DNA from: Bradyrhizobium huanghuaihaiense
GTDB lineage: Bacteria > Pseudomonadota > Alphaproteobacteria > Rhizobiales > Xanthobacteraceae
Reading direction: 5' to 3'
Length of the DNA: 64,000 nt
Assembly: GCF_007830635.1 (NCBI RefSeq)
Contig: NZ_VLLA01000006.1
Coordinates: 277,074-341,073, forward strand
Shown here: one piece after another, positions 41,264-48,811 of the stretch
Layout: the number at the start of each line of letters is the position of its first letter
How positions within the stretch are numbered: the stretch's first letter is position 1
Program-made: the position numbers and the translations under genes
The notes under the pieces: model-generated
Told to the model about the DNA's origin: nothing
Database searches by the model: none
Seen by the model: the letters and a program-made list of their open reading frames with translations, nothing else

Positions 41264-42151
41264 TCAGCTCAACACGCCGTACTTCTTGAACCAGGCCTCG
41301 GCCTGCTTCCAGGCATCATCCGCCGCGTCCCTGCGGTAGCTGCCGCGATAATCCGCGTGGAAGCCGTGCGGCGCTTCAGGATAGATCTTGAACTCGGCCG
41401 TCTTCTTGTTCTGCTCGAGCGCTGCCTTGAGCTGCTCGACCTGAGCAACGGGGATGCCGGTATCGGCACCGCCATAGAGGCCGAGCACCGGCGCCTTCAT
41501 CTCCGGGGCGAGCTGCATCGGGCTCTTCGGCCACAGCGGATTGGCGGGGTCGACCACCGTGCCGTAGAAGGCCACGCCGGCCTTGAGCGTGCCGCTATGG
41601 GCGGCATATTCCCAGACCGTGCGCCCGCCGCGGCAGAAGCCGATGATGCCGAGCTTCGCGGTGTCACCGCCCTGCGATCCCGCCCAGGCCACCACCGCGT
41701 CGAGATCGGACAGCAGTTCGGCGTCCGGCTTGGCGTTGACGATCGGCAAGAGATCCTTGACCTCGGTGACCCTGGTCAGGTCGACGCCCTTGCGGAAGTA
41801 ATAGTCGGGTGCGATGGCAAAGGCGCCGAGCTTGGCGAGGCGGCGCGTCACGTCCTTGATGTATTCGTGCAGGCCGAAAATCTCCATCGCCACGATGATC
41901 ACCGGCGCCTTGGCGTTGCCGGCGGGGCGGGCGAAATAGGCGGGCATCTCCTCGGAGCCGACCTTGATCTTGGCATCGCCGGCCTGGAGGCCGTTGGTGT
42001 CCGTCGTAATGATGTCGGCACGGACCGGACCGGCCGCGAGCGTGTAGCCAGCGGCGACGGCCGCGGTGGCGCTCATGAATCCGCGGCGAGAGAGCGGGGC
42101 GACTTTCGTCAGCCCGACGACGTCGGATGTCATGGTGGTCTCAAAGCTCAT
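41264..42151 (-). CDS. Dienelactone hydrolase family protein, Tat-exported
   Basis: Alpha/beta hydrolase of 295 aa. A twin-arginine signal (LSRRGFMSATAAVAAGYTLAAGPVRA) starts near residue 20. The catalytic triad is C173 (GFCRGG), D230 (YGGADTGIP) and a His in APHGFHADY, with the activating Glu at 90 (AMEIFGLHE). This is the DLH pattern, but export suggests a role on periplasmic esters or lactones rather than in the chlorocatechol pathway. The ATG at 42151 has GGAAGGG upstream. A longer frame to 42232 lacks a signal arrangement. Confidence 0.88.
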   Translation of the reverse strand: MSFETTMTSDVVGLTKVAPLSRRGFMSATAAVAAGYTLAAGPVRADIITTDTNGLQAGDAKIKVGSEEMPAYFARPAGNAKAPVIIVAMEIFGLHEYIKDVTRRLAKLGAFAIAPDYYFRKGVDLTRVTEVKDLLPIVNAKPDAELLSDLDAVVAWAGSQGGDTAKLGIIGFCRGGRTVWEYAAHSGTLKAGVAFYGTVVDPANPLWPKSPMQLAPEMKAPVLGLYGGADTGIPVAQVEQLKAALEQNKKTAEFKIYPEAPHGFHADYRGSYRRDAADDAWKQAEAWFKKYGVLS

Positions 42152-42810
42152 CGGTCTTTCCCTTCCTGCTTCCCATGCTGATGCCCCTGGGGCGCCGCAT
42201 TCGCCAATAGTTGTCGGACAAACGCAAGTCACCAGCCTGCGAGGACGCGGCCCTCCGTCTCATCCCTTCGTTGGCGCGATCACCTCGGCAGCCTCCGGCC
42301 GCCGAAGGACCACGCGCGCCACCCGACCAGATCAGCCGTCCGCCGGGGACTGATCGTGTGCAGGCTTTAACCGCGTGGCCGCACTGCGGCGCAACATCCA
42401 TTAACCCAAGATTGTGGTTCTCCCGCCCCACTCCACGCCGTCAGAAGTTGCAGATCCGCCGCCGCTCCGCCCATTTCGAAACGCTCCGCCGCAACAAATG
42501 GGCTGTGCAGTGGCCGCAACGACACATCATGTTGCCCGGATGCTGCGCGCCATCGGATTCCGGCACGTGATGCGCAGTCATTTGACTGAAATTTTCGGAA
42601 GAGTTGAGCCGTCCGGTTTACTCGAACTTTCTTTGTGACGCTCTAGTTCCACGGCCGGAAGTTCCATCTCCGGCAACGGAGAGCGGTCCTCCGAGGCACG
42701 CTCCGCCGTCCGGCCAAGGACGAAGGATCGCCCGAGAGCTTCATTGTCGTCCACCAGATTGCGCTACCCAAGGCTCAATTGAATAAAGCTTTATCCGATC
42801 CGGAATTGAA
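42152..42810. other. Intergenic region of about 660 bp, no gene recognised
   Basis: Open frames here on both strands have no recognisable motif and no convincing ribosome site. The only clear structure is ATAAAGCTTTAT (42783-42794), a perfect 12-bp palindrome 16 nt before the marR start, likely an operator. The left part should carry the promoter of the dienelactone hydrolase. Confidence 0.5.
42783..42794. promoter_or_regulatory. Perfect palindrome, candidate MarR autoregulatory operator
   Basis: ATAAAGCTTTAT is self-complementary and lies 16 nt upstream of the marR start codon, covering the expected promoter/leader. AT-rich palindromes of this size are usual MarR sites. Confidence 0.45.
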
Positions 42811-43389
42811 ATGAATTTGGCTCGCGAATCGATCGAACTGGTGGAGCAGGTCGCACGCATCCTGTGGTTCGAAGGCACCAAGCACGGCTTGCGCGATCGC
42901 GAGTGGATGGCGCTGCGTTTCCTCTCCCGTGCCAACCGGTTTTCCCGCACGCCCTCGGCGCTCGCGAGTTACGTCGGTACCACGCGCGGCACCGCCTCGT
43001 TCATCATCGGCGAGCTCGAACGGCTCGGCTATATCGAACGAAAGCGCTCGGCCAAGGACAAGCGGTCGGTGTTGCTGAGCGTCACGCAGCAGGGCAAGAA
43101 GTTCCTGGCGCGCGATCCCGTCAACGTTCTGGTCGACGCGATTGCCGTGCTCGACGAGGAGGCCAAGATCCGCTTCCGCGACGCGCTCCGCCACGTGCTG
43201 GATCAGTCCGACGCCGCCGAGCAGCGGCACCATACCGACGTCTGCAAGCGCTGCATCTTCCTCCGGGAAGATCGCACCAGCGCGGACGGCAAGACGACGG
43301 TCGAGTTCTCCTGCCGCCTGTTCCGCGCGCCGATCGCGGAGCCGGAGGTCGAGCTGCTCTGCACCGGGTTCGAGCATCACCGCCCGTAG
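42811..43389 (+). CDS. MarR family winged-helix regulator with four-cysteine C-terminus
   Basis: Regulator of 192 aa. The winged helix (residues 30-100) has RTPSALASYVGTTRGTASFIIGELERLGYIERKRSAKDKRSVLLSVTQQG. Beyond the usual fold is an extra C-terminal part with C145 and C148 (DVCKRCIF), C168 (FSCRLF) and C184 (LLCTGF), spaced as for a metal or iron-sulfur site. It might sense iron, oxygen or redox state. Short divergent context: preceded by a long gap with a palindrome, convergent with a membrane coiled-coil protein. Target genes are unknown. The flagellar island is nearby. Confidence 0.88.
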   Translation: MNLARESIELVEQVARILWFEGTKHGLRDREWMALRFLSRANRFSRTPSALASYVGTTRGTASFIIGELERLGYIERKRSAKDKRSVLLSVTQQGKKFLARDPVNVLVDAIAVLDEEAKIRFRDALRHVLDQSDAAEQRHHTDVCKRCIFLREDRTSADGKTTVEFSCRLFRAPIAEPEVELLCTGFEHHRP

Positions 43390-43403
43390 ACGGCGGGCTT
43401 CGA

Positions 43404-44342
43404 TCAGGGCGTAGCCTTGCGCGACGAATAGATGACGCCGCCGCTGGTTTCCACCACCAGGCGTCCGTTCTCGCTCCGGATCTCCTCGATACGGCCGAGG
43501 CCGGGCACCTGCTGTCCCAACACGGCCTCGATGACGCCGTTCGGACTTTGCAGGATCGCGATCCCCTCATAGGCCTGGCGCACCGACCAGCCCTTGACCA
43601 CCTTTCGCGGTGCCGCCGTACGTTCCGAGGCAGGCACCGACCCCGTGTATTCCGGCACAGCGACCGAGGCCATCATCGGCATCGTCGGCGAGGGTGGCTG
43701 CGAAGCAACGGTCGCCGGCGCCGGAGCCTGGGCTTGCGCGAGCTTGTCGAGCTTCACCGTGGAGGACGAGCTCACCCGTTCGATGCGGTCGAGGTTCTCG
43801 GCGAACCGGCCGAAGCGGTCATTGGTTGCCTTGCTGGATTGATCGACCGCGGTCCGCAGGCCGTCGAGATTTTCCGACACGCCCGACACCTGCTTGCGCA
43901 ACTGGGCGACCGTCTCGCGCAGAATCCTGATCTCGGTATTGGCCGCGACATTGTTCTGGGCGGGCTGCGTGGTGAGATAGGCGATCACGCCGGTGCAGGC
44001 GCACACCACCAGGACGGCGGCGACCGCCAAAGTCGCGAGAGGCACCACCCAGGTCGGACGAGGCGGCGGCGGCTTGGCCACGATCACCGCCGGCTTGATC
44101 ACTGTTGGCGCGGGCTTGGGTATCGCCATCTTGTCGAGGCGCGCCTTGGCACGAATGCGCTTCAAGCCCTCGAGCGCCTCCTTTGCCAGCGTTTCGTCGT
44201 TCGCCACTGCCGACATCCGCTTTGCACTTGCTGCGGGCTTGGCCGCTTGCGTCGGGTTCGTCTTGGGCGCTTCCGGAGCCGACTTCGCCGCCGCGGCAAC
44301 ATCGGCTGTTGCGCCGGGACGAGCTTGTCCATCGGACGACAT
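43404..44342 (-). CDS. Hypothetical membrane-anchored coiled-coil protein
   Basis: Not recognised as a named family. It has 312 aa. A disordered Ala/Pro/Lys-rich cytoplasmic N-terminus is followed by a proline run (PPPPRP, 91-96), one membrane segment at about 98-122, and a predicted coiled coil (TEIRILRETVAQLRKQVSGVSENLDGLRTAV through LDRIERVSSS). A Pro/Ala linker leads to a compact C-terminal domain GWSVRQAYEGIAILQSPNGVIEAVLGQQVPGLGRIEEIRSENGRLVVETSGGVI. The layout suits an envelope scaffold. Convergent with marR and next to the long upstream region of the flagellar regulator. Confidence 0.75.
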   Translation of the reverse strand: MSSDGQARPGATADVAAAAKSAPEAPKTNPTQAAKPAASAKRMSAVANDETLAKEALEGLKRIRAKARLDKMAIPKPAPTVIKPAVIVAKPPPPRPTWVVPLATLAVAAVLVVCACTGVIAYLTTQPAQNNVAANTEIRILRETVAQLRKQVSGVSENLDGLRTAVDQSSKATNDRFGRFAENLDRIERVSSSSTVKLDKLAQAQAPAPATVASQPPSPTMPMMASVAVPEYTGSVPASERTAAPRKVVKGWSVRQAYEGIAILQSPNGVIEAVLGQQVPGLGRIEEIRSENGRLVVETSGGVIYSSRKATP

Positions 44343-45165
44343 GTGAAAATGCTCCGTTCGCTTCGATCTTTCGAGCGACGAATTTATTTGGCGAAGCTTG
44401 CCTGAAACGTGCGCATCGAAAACTTTTCAGCACGCGCAATGCGACGCCGAATGAGTCGAAAGCGTCACGCTCGCGGCGAGAGTGCGACTCGAAAGACACA
44501 CACTCGCCAAGATTTCGCCAAGCTGGAGTCGGCGCGCCACACATGAGTCGAATTGTCGCATGTGGAAACCCGGTGGATAGAGTCAATCCCGGGTTGAAAA
44601 CCCCTCCATATGCGTGACCTGCATCACCACCCAAAATAGCAGTGATTATACAGGGATGCGGAACTATAGACCCAGCGCGGTGCAAAAGTAGTTCAGCATC
44701 AAAACCAACTGGTGTGAGTAGATATATCAAGAAACAACTCGCAACAAACCAACAGCATCAAACACGCATAGCAACCGCTTTGTTACGCGCGCTTGATCGG
44801 GAATCGGCAATTGTTACGGTCCTACTCAAGTGATTCTCGCCAGTTGGCGAGGAGATCGGCAAAGTTCAGTAGCGTTCGGACGCAATAGGCAACTTGGCGC
44901 AACTGTTCTAGGTCGCTGTCTCAATCCGCCCCGCGAGGTGATCCGTAAGACACCCGCCGGGCCTCACGCAGTAAGCGTTCAGTATCGAGTCGAAGTAACA
45001 GGCCCGCGGAAAACGCAGGCACTGAATGCGTAGGGCTGCCCGCGAATATCGAAACCATAACAACGGTTCGCGGGATGGAAATATCGTCAAACAGCATGGT
45101 CGCCGAGCCGGTGCATCACAACAACCAGCCGGCCGCGACAAGTGCGAAACAGGGGCGAAAGACTA
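44343..45165. other. Long intergenic region upstream of ftcR, partly AT-rich
   Basis: About 820 bp without a supported gene. The part around 44560-44900 is clearly AT-richer than the surroundings and contains the hairpin GGGTT-GAA-AACCC (44591-44603). Short frames (for example 44642-44833) have no recognisable motif. It probably holds promoters for the coiled-coil gene and for ftcR, a long leader, or an unrecognised small RNA. Confidence 0.5.
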
Positions 45166-45936
45166 ATGTATATTATCGTTGATGATCGCGAGAGCGTCAC
45201 GAACAGCTACGTTGGAGGGCTCGTTCGCGAAGGCGTATCGTCGATCGGCTTCTCCTCCGGAGAATTCTGGGACTGGCTGCAATCTGCGAGTGAATCGGAC
45301 CTGGCAGCGGTCGACGCGTTCCTCCTCGGGGATTGCGATGCCCGCGGAAGTCTGCCGCGGGCGATGCGCAAGCGCTCCGCGGCTCCCATCATCGCCATGA
45401 GCGGCCAGAAGATGCTCAAGAACACGCTGGAGCTGTTCGAATCGGGTGTCGACGACGTCGTGCACGTACCGATTCACCTGCGCGAAATCCTCGCCCGGAC
45501 GGCCGCAATCGCGCGCCGCCGGGTGGGCGAACTGCCGAGGCCCTGCGAGACCAGGATCCAGGTCTTCTTCAACGGGCGTGACCCCGAGATTGCGGGCCAC
45601 GCTCTCACCCTGCCCCGCCGCGAACTGCGCATTCTCGAATATATGGTCAGCAACCACGGCAAGTGGATCACCAAGACGCAGATCTTCAACGCGGTCTACG
45701 GCATCTTCGAGTCCACGTTCGACGAGAGCGTGATCGAGAGCCACGTCAGCAAGCTGCGCAAGAAGCTCCGCGACCGCCTCGGCTTCGATGCGATCGTGGC
45801 CCGCCGCTACGTCGGATACCGTCTCAACATCCCGGCCGGCGAAACCATCGACGTGCCGATGCAGGAGCTCGACGAGGTCGGCATTCTCCTCAACAGGGCG
45901 CATGCCGCCCCGGCGGCATATCCGGCCGGAAACTGA
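45166..45936 (+). CDS. ftcR: Flagellar transcriptional regulator, OmpR type (FtcR/Rem/LafR-like)
   Basis: DNA-binding response-regulator-like protein of 256 aa. The N-terminal receiver-like domain (1-115) keeps an acidic pair D6/D7 and possible acceptors D50/D56, but the conserved lysine of the KP motif is replaced (VDDVVHVPIHL). The C-terminal OmpR winged helix spans 140-235 (LPRRELRILEYMVSNHGKWITKTQIFNAVYGIFE and SHVSKLRKKL). No kinase gene is near. Known relatives (Rem, FtcR, LafR) switch on rhizobial and Brucella flagellar genes, matching the flagellar operon that converges on it. ATG 45166 is preferred over GTG 45142. Confidence 0.88.
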   Translation: MYIIVDDRESVTNSYVGGLVREGVSSIGFSSGEFWDWLQSASESDLAAVDAFLLGDCDARGSLPRAMRKRSAAPIIAMSGQKMLKNTLELFESGVDDVVHVPIHLREILARTAAIARRRVGELPRPCETRIQVFFNGRDPEIAGHALTLPRRELRILEYMVSNHGKWITKTQIFNAVYGIFESTFDESVIESHVSKLRKKLRDRLGFDAIVARRYVGYRLNIPAGETIDVPMQELDEVGILLNRAHAAPAAYPAGN

Positions 45937-45963
45937 CGCGGCAGAGCGCCGTCACGAAACCGA

Positions 45964-46000
45964 CAACGGCCTCCGCGGAGCATCTTCGCGGAGGCCGTTG
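45964..46000. terminator. Strong bidirectional terminator hairpin
   Basis: CAACGGCCTCCGCG and CGCGGAGGCCGTTG are perfect 14-bp arms around a 9-nt loop. It lies 27 nt after the ftcR stop, followed by a short CACTTTC. It separates ftcR from the end of the long leftward flagellar operon. The next 146 nt contain only GC-rich repeats. Confidence 0.8.
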
Positions 46001-46146
46001 CACTTTCGGGAGCCGCGCGCGCAGAACGCGGGCCTTACACCGCGGCCGCGGCCGCAGCAAGGCGCGACGAGATGAGAATGGCGCCTCAGGATCTCATGCG
46101 GACGTGATGCTTCCGCAAAAGCCGCCTCACGCCTGTCCGGTGAAGC

Positions 46147-46605
46147 CTACGGCTTCGACTGGAATTCTTCCTTGGAGACGTAGTTGAAGTCCTCGACCAG
46201 GACGTCCTGGACGACGTCGGCCTGCATCCGCTCGTTGACACGCTGCTTGATGGCCGTCGTGAGGATCGAGAGGTCGTAGCGGGCGAGCTTCCTGAAATCG
46301 AGGCGGTCGTCGGCATAGATCCGGCGGAATGCCTCGTCGACCACGAACGGCTCCGGCGGAACATTCAGCTGGTGCATGGTCCGCGCCTCCACGGTGTAGA
46401 CGAAGCGCGCTACGATATAGCCCTGCACATTGCCGTTCTCGACCATGGGCACGCTCAACGCCCGCGTCTTCTGGTACTGGAGCCCGTCCAGATAGGCGTC
46501 CTTTGCCGGCAAAAGGCTGCCGTTTTCCTTCCAATAGGCCACGGCGTAGCTCGTGCCCGCCGTGAGGATGCAGACCCAGAGCCCGGCCAGCACGAGTCTG
46601 ATCAT
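46147..46605 (-). CDS. Membrane-anchored flagellar-operon protein, FliL-like topology
   Basis: Protein of 152 aa with an N-terminal membrane segment (LVLAGLWVCILTAGTSYAVAYW). A periplasmic domain follows, with YIVARFVYTVEARTMHQLNVPPEPFVVDEAFRRIY and a final amphipathic helix and strand (LTTAIKQRVNERMQADVVQDVLVEDFNYVS) that recalls the C-terminus of FliL/SPFH-like proteins. Similarity is by layout only, so FliL identity is not claimed. Its ATG overlaps the stop of the preceding gene. Last gene of the flgE operon, so a role near the stator or basal body is plausible. Confidence 0.72.
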   Translation of the reverse strand: MIRLVLAGLWVCILTAGTSYAVAYWKENGSLLPAKDAYLDGLQYQKTRALSVPMVENGNVQGYIVARFVYTVEARTMHQLNVPPEPFVVDEAFRRIYADDRLDFRKLARYDLSILTTAIKQRVNERMQADVVQDVLVEDFNYVSKEEFQSKP

Positions 46606-47114
46606 TTTCCGTCCTGTGCTGTGCGACCGGTATAGGTCCCGTCCGACTCGGCTTCCTTGATCGCCTTGACGATGATCGACGCAACCTCGCGCACCGCGTC
46701 GTAATGCATCTCGAGGACGGACCGGTTGCGCTCGAGCTTCTCGCGCAGGCGCTGGATCTCCTCGGTGACCTCGACCTCGCTGCCAAGATGCATCCGCGCC
46801 CGCATCAGGCGGACGAACTCCAGCATGCTGCGGCTCTTGCGGGCGCTGAAGTCGTCAAAGTCGATCTTCTTGCCCGTCGTGAGCGCGACCGTCTCCTCCT
46901 CGACGATGTTTTCGAGCCGGCGGATCGCCGCCAACAGGCCGCGCACCTCGTCCGATCTCACCGCATCTGCGCCCTCGATCACCGCCTCGCCGCTGACATT
47001 GGGTAGCAATACCGGCAACAGCGCATCGGGAGATGCTGCAGCAATCGTCATCGCCTCGGTGTCCACGACCGGCTGCTCCATCACCAGGGCTGTCGCGCCT
47101 TCTTGTGCCTGCAT
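46602..47114 (-). CDS. Hypothetical flagellar-operon protein, FlgN-chaperone-like
   Basis: Soluble protein of 170 aa. After an Ala-rich N-terminus it is largely helical (VRGLLAAIRRLENIVEEETVALTTGKKIDFDDFSARKSRSMLEFVRLMR, then a charged coiled coil EEIQRLREKLERNRSVLEMHYDAVREVASII). The LE-x2-EET-x3-TGKKIDFDDF-x3-KSR pattern resembles FlgN-type export chaperones for hook-associated proteins, which fits because flgK and flgL lie upstream in the operon. The ATG 47114 has AGGGG upstream. A TTG at 47132 is possible. Assignment is tentative. Confidence 0.7.
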   Translation of the reverse strand: MQAQEGATALVMEQPVVDTEAMTIAAASPDALLPVLLPNVSGEAVIEGADAVRSDEVRGLLAAIRRLENIVEEETVALTTGKKIDFDDFSARKSRSMLEFVRLMRARMHLGSEVEVTEEIQRLREKLERNRSVLEMHYDAVREVASIIVKAIKEAESDGTYTGRTAQDGK

Positions 47115-47152
47115 AGGAAATTCACCCCTCAACTTCTGTCACCCATTCCGGA

Positions 47153-47638
47153 TCATGATCCGGCCTTTCCCGTCACGTCCGGACCCGCCGGATTTGCTGC
47201 GGCGAGTTGCTTCGCAATGCCAATGCCCTTGCCCTTCGCGAGCTGGTTGCCGAGTTGCTCCGCCAGCATCGATTTCCAGACGCTGCCCGCGGTCCCCTTG
47301 CCGAACAGCTCCTCGGACTCCTTCGGCAGCATCGTTTCGACGAAGCTCTGGAGGATGAAGGCTTCGAACTTCCGGTAGACCTCGCCGGACGCCGGCGCCT
47401 TGATCACCTGCACCGGAGGTCCGTTCACCGCGCCTGACTGCGCTTCGGCGACCTTCGCCGCGGATTGATCCGCAGCCGCAGCCGCGGCCGCTTTGCCGAC
47501 CTCGGCGTCCATCGTGGCAGCGAAATCGGCGCCCGACGATTTCAGCGCATCGAGCTTCGCGGTCGCCGCGCGCTGCGTCACGGGATCGGCGGCTTCGAGG
47601 ACGTCAAGGACGAGGTCGGGTGTCGCTGTCACGATCAT
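47153..47638 (-). CDS. flgJ: Rod-binding protein FlgJ (no muramidase domain)
   Basis: Protein of 161 aa matching the N-terminal rod-cap half of enterobacterial FlgJ: VYRKFEAFILQSFVETMLPKESEELFGKGTAGSVWKSMLAEQLGNQLAKGKGIGIAKQL is the rod-binding module. The muramidase half is absent. A separate lytic transglycosylase is encoded at 56361-56942. The ATG 47638 overlaps the stop of the FliJ-like gene. The longer frame to 47986 is an antisense artefact. Confidence 0.82.
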   Translation of the reverse strand: MIVTATPDLVLDVLEAADPVTQRAATAKLDALKSSGADFAATMDAEVGKAAAAAAADQSAAKVAEAQSGAVNGPPVQVIKAPASGEVYRKFEAFILQSFVETMLPKESEELFGKGTAGSVWKSMLAEQLGNQLAKGKGIGIAKQLAAANPAGPDVTGKAGS

Positions 47639-48054
47639 GTCTTGGTCCGGCTGGCTGGCCGCGGCGTCCATGCGCGCACGGTGAGGCTTGTTCCCGTCAT
47701 CTCCTCGAGCGAACGCTTTTCGGCGTCGCGAAGCTTCTCCGCGAGCGCCGCCTTGGCGACTTCCTCGAGCTGTTTCACGCGGCGGGTCTCGCGGCGAACC
47801 TGATCGAGCTGCCGCGAGGCCTGCTCCTGCGCGGCGCGCGCGCCGACGCTTGTCCTGTTGAGTCGCCGTGCGATCGACTCGCTCGACGATCCAGCCGGCG
47901 GCTTGCCCTCGTTCAGCGCGCCGACCAGCCATTCCTGCTCGTCCTGCAAGCTTTGCTCCTGCTGCCGCAGGTACGCGAGCTGCCATTCGGACAGCCGCAG
48001 CTGGAGCTTTACCAGCGAGACCATCCGACCAAGCTTGTCCGCGCGCGACTTCAT
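47635..48054 (-). CDS. Flagellar-operon coiled-coil protein, FliJ-like
   Basis: Highly charged helical protein of 139 aa: KSRADKLGRMVSLVKLQLRLSEWQLAYLRQQEQSLQDEQEWLV, then ARRLNRTSVGARAAQEQASRQLDQVRRETRRVKQLEEVAKAAL. Size, coiled coil and position between fliR and flgJ suggest a FliJ-type general export chaperone, but sequence identity to FliJ cannot be judged here. Starts 4 nt after fliR and overlaps flgJ by 4 nt. Confidence 0.72.
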   Translation of the reverse strand: MKSRADKLGRMVSLVKLQLRLSEWQLAYLRQQEQSLQDEQEWLVGALNEGKPPAGSSSESIARRLNRTSVGARAAQEQASRQLDQVRRETRRVKQLEEVAKAALAEKLRDAEKRSLEEMTGTSLTVRAWTPRPASRTKT

Positions 48055-48058
48055 GTCG

Positions 48059-48811
48059 TCACTCCGCCAGCCAGGAGGAGACGCCGAGGATGAACTGCGT
48101 CAGGAGCTCGTCGCTGGTGAGGTAGAGCAGCAGGAAGCCGCCGAACAGCACGAAGGGCACCGAGATGAAATAGACCGGGATCGCCGGCGTCAGCTTGTTG
48201 ATCAGTCCGACCGCGAAGTTGACGATGACGGAATAGACGATGAAGGGGCTGGCGATCCGCAGCGTCAGCACGAACGCCTCCGACAGGCGGCCCACGAGCT
48301 GGTCGAGCGCCATGCTGCCGCCGATCCTGCTGCCGGGATGCCAGACGTCGTAGGAGTTCATCAGCCCGCGCAGCACCTGCCAGTGCTGGTCGGTCATGAA
48401 GAACAGCGTGGTGACCGATGCCATGATCAGCGGCACCAGCGCCGGCGCCGGATCGGTGTCGCCGACCGGCGTTCCCGGGATGTTGCTCAGTCCGATCGCG
48501 CTCGCCATCACGGTTGCCATGGTCTGGAGCGCGAGGAAGAACACGCGTCCGCCGAGGCCGATGACGCTACCGACCAGGATCTCCGTGCCGATCAGCAGCG
48601 CGAGCGACAGCGGTGCCGCGTTGTCGGTCAGAGGTTTCAGTACCGCGATCAGGATCGGCGTCAGCGCGAACGTCGTGACCAGCGCGATGAACAGCCGGAC
48701 CTGGGCCGGGACGTTGACGCTGGAATAGCCCGGTACGAACATCAGGCAGGCGCCGATGCGGCAGAACACGATGAACGTCACCAGCACGCTGTCGGCGAGG
48801 CCGCTGATCAC
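48059..48811 (-). CDS. fliR: Flagellar biosynthetic protein FliR
   Basis: Inner-membrane export-gate subunit of 250 aa with about six membrane segments. It has the N-terminal [30 protein letters not shown] and the [19 protein letters not shown] segment near the C-terminus, both typical of FliR. It works with FliP, FliQ, FlhA and FlhB in type III secretion of flagellar parts. The ATG overlaps the flhA stop by 4 nt. FliP and FlhB are not in the window. Confidence 0.95.
   Translation of the reverse strand: MISGLADSVLVTFIVFCRIGACLMFVPGYSSVNVPAQVRLFIALVTTFALTPILIAVLKPLTDNAAPLSLALLIGTEILVGSVIGLGGRVFFLALQTMATVMASAIGLSNIPGTPVGDTDPAPALVPLIMASVTTLFFMTDQHWQVLRGLMNSYDVWHPGSRIGGSMALDQLVGRLSEAFVLTLRIASPFIVYSVIVNFAVGLINKLTPAIPVYFISVPFVLFGGFLLLYLTSDELLTQFILGVSSWLAE

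Noticed and set aside
42211..42570. Possible small gene of 119 codons in the gap before marR
   Set aside because: No ribosome site, no motif, and composition like a random GC-rich frame.
44642..44833. Possible small gene in the AT-rich region upstream of ftcR
   Set aside because: No ribosome site or recognisable sequence. It remains possible only if transcripts are found.
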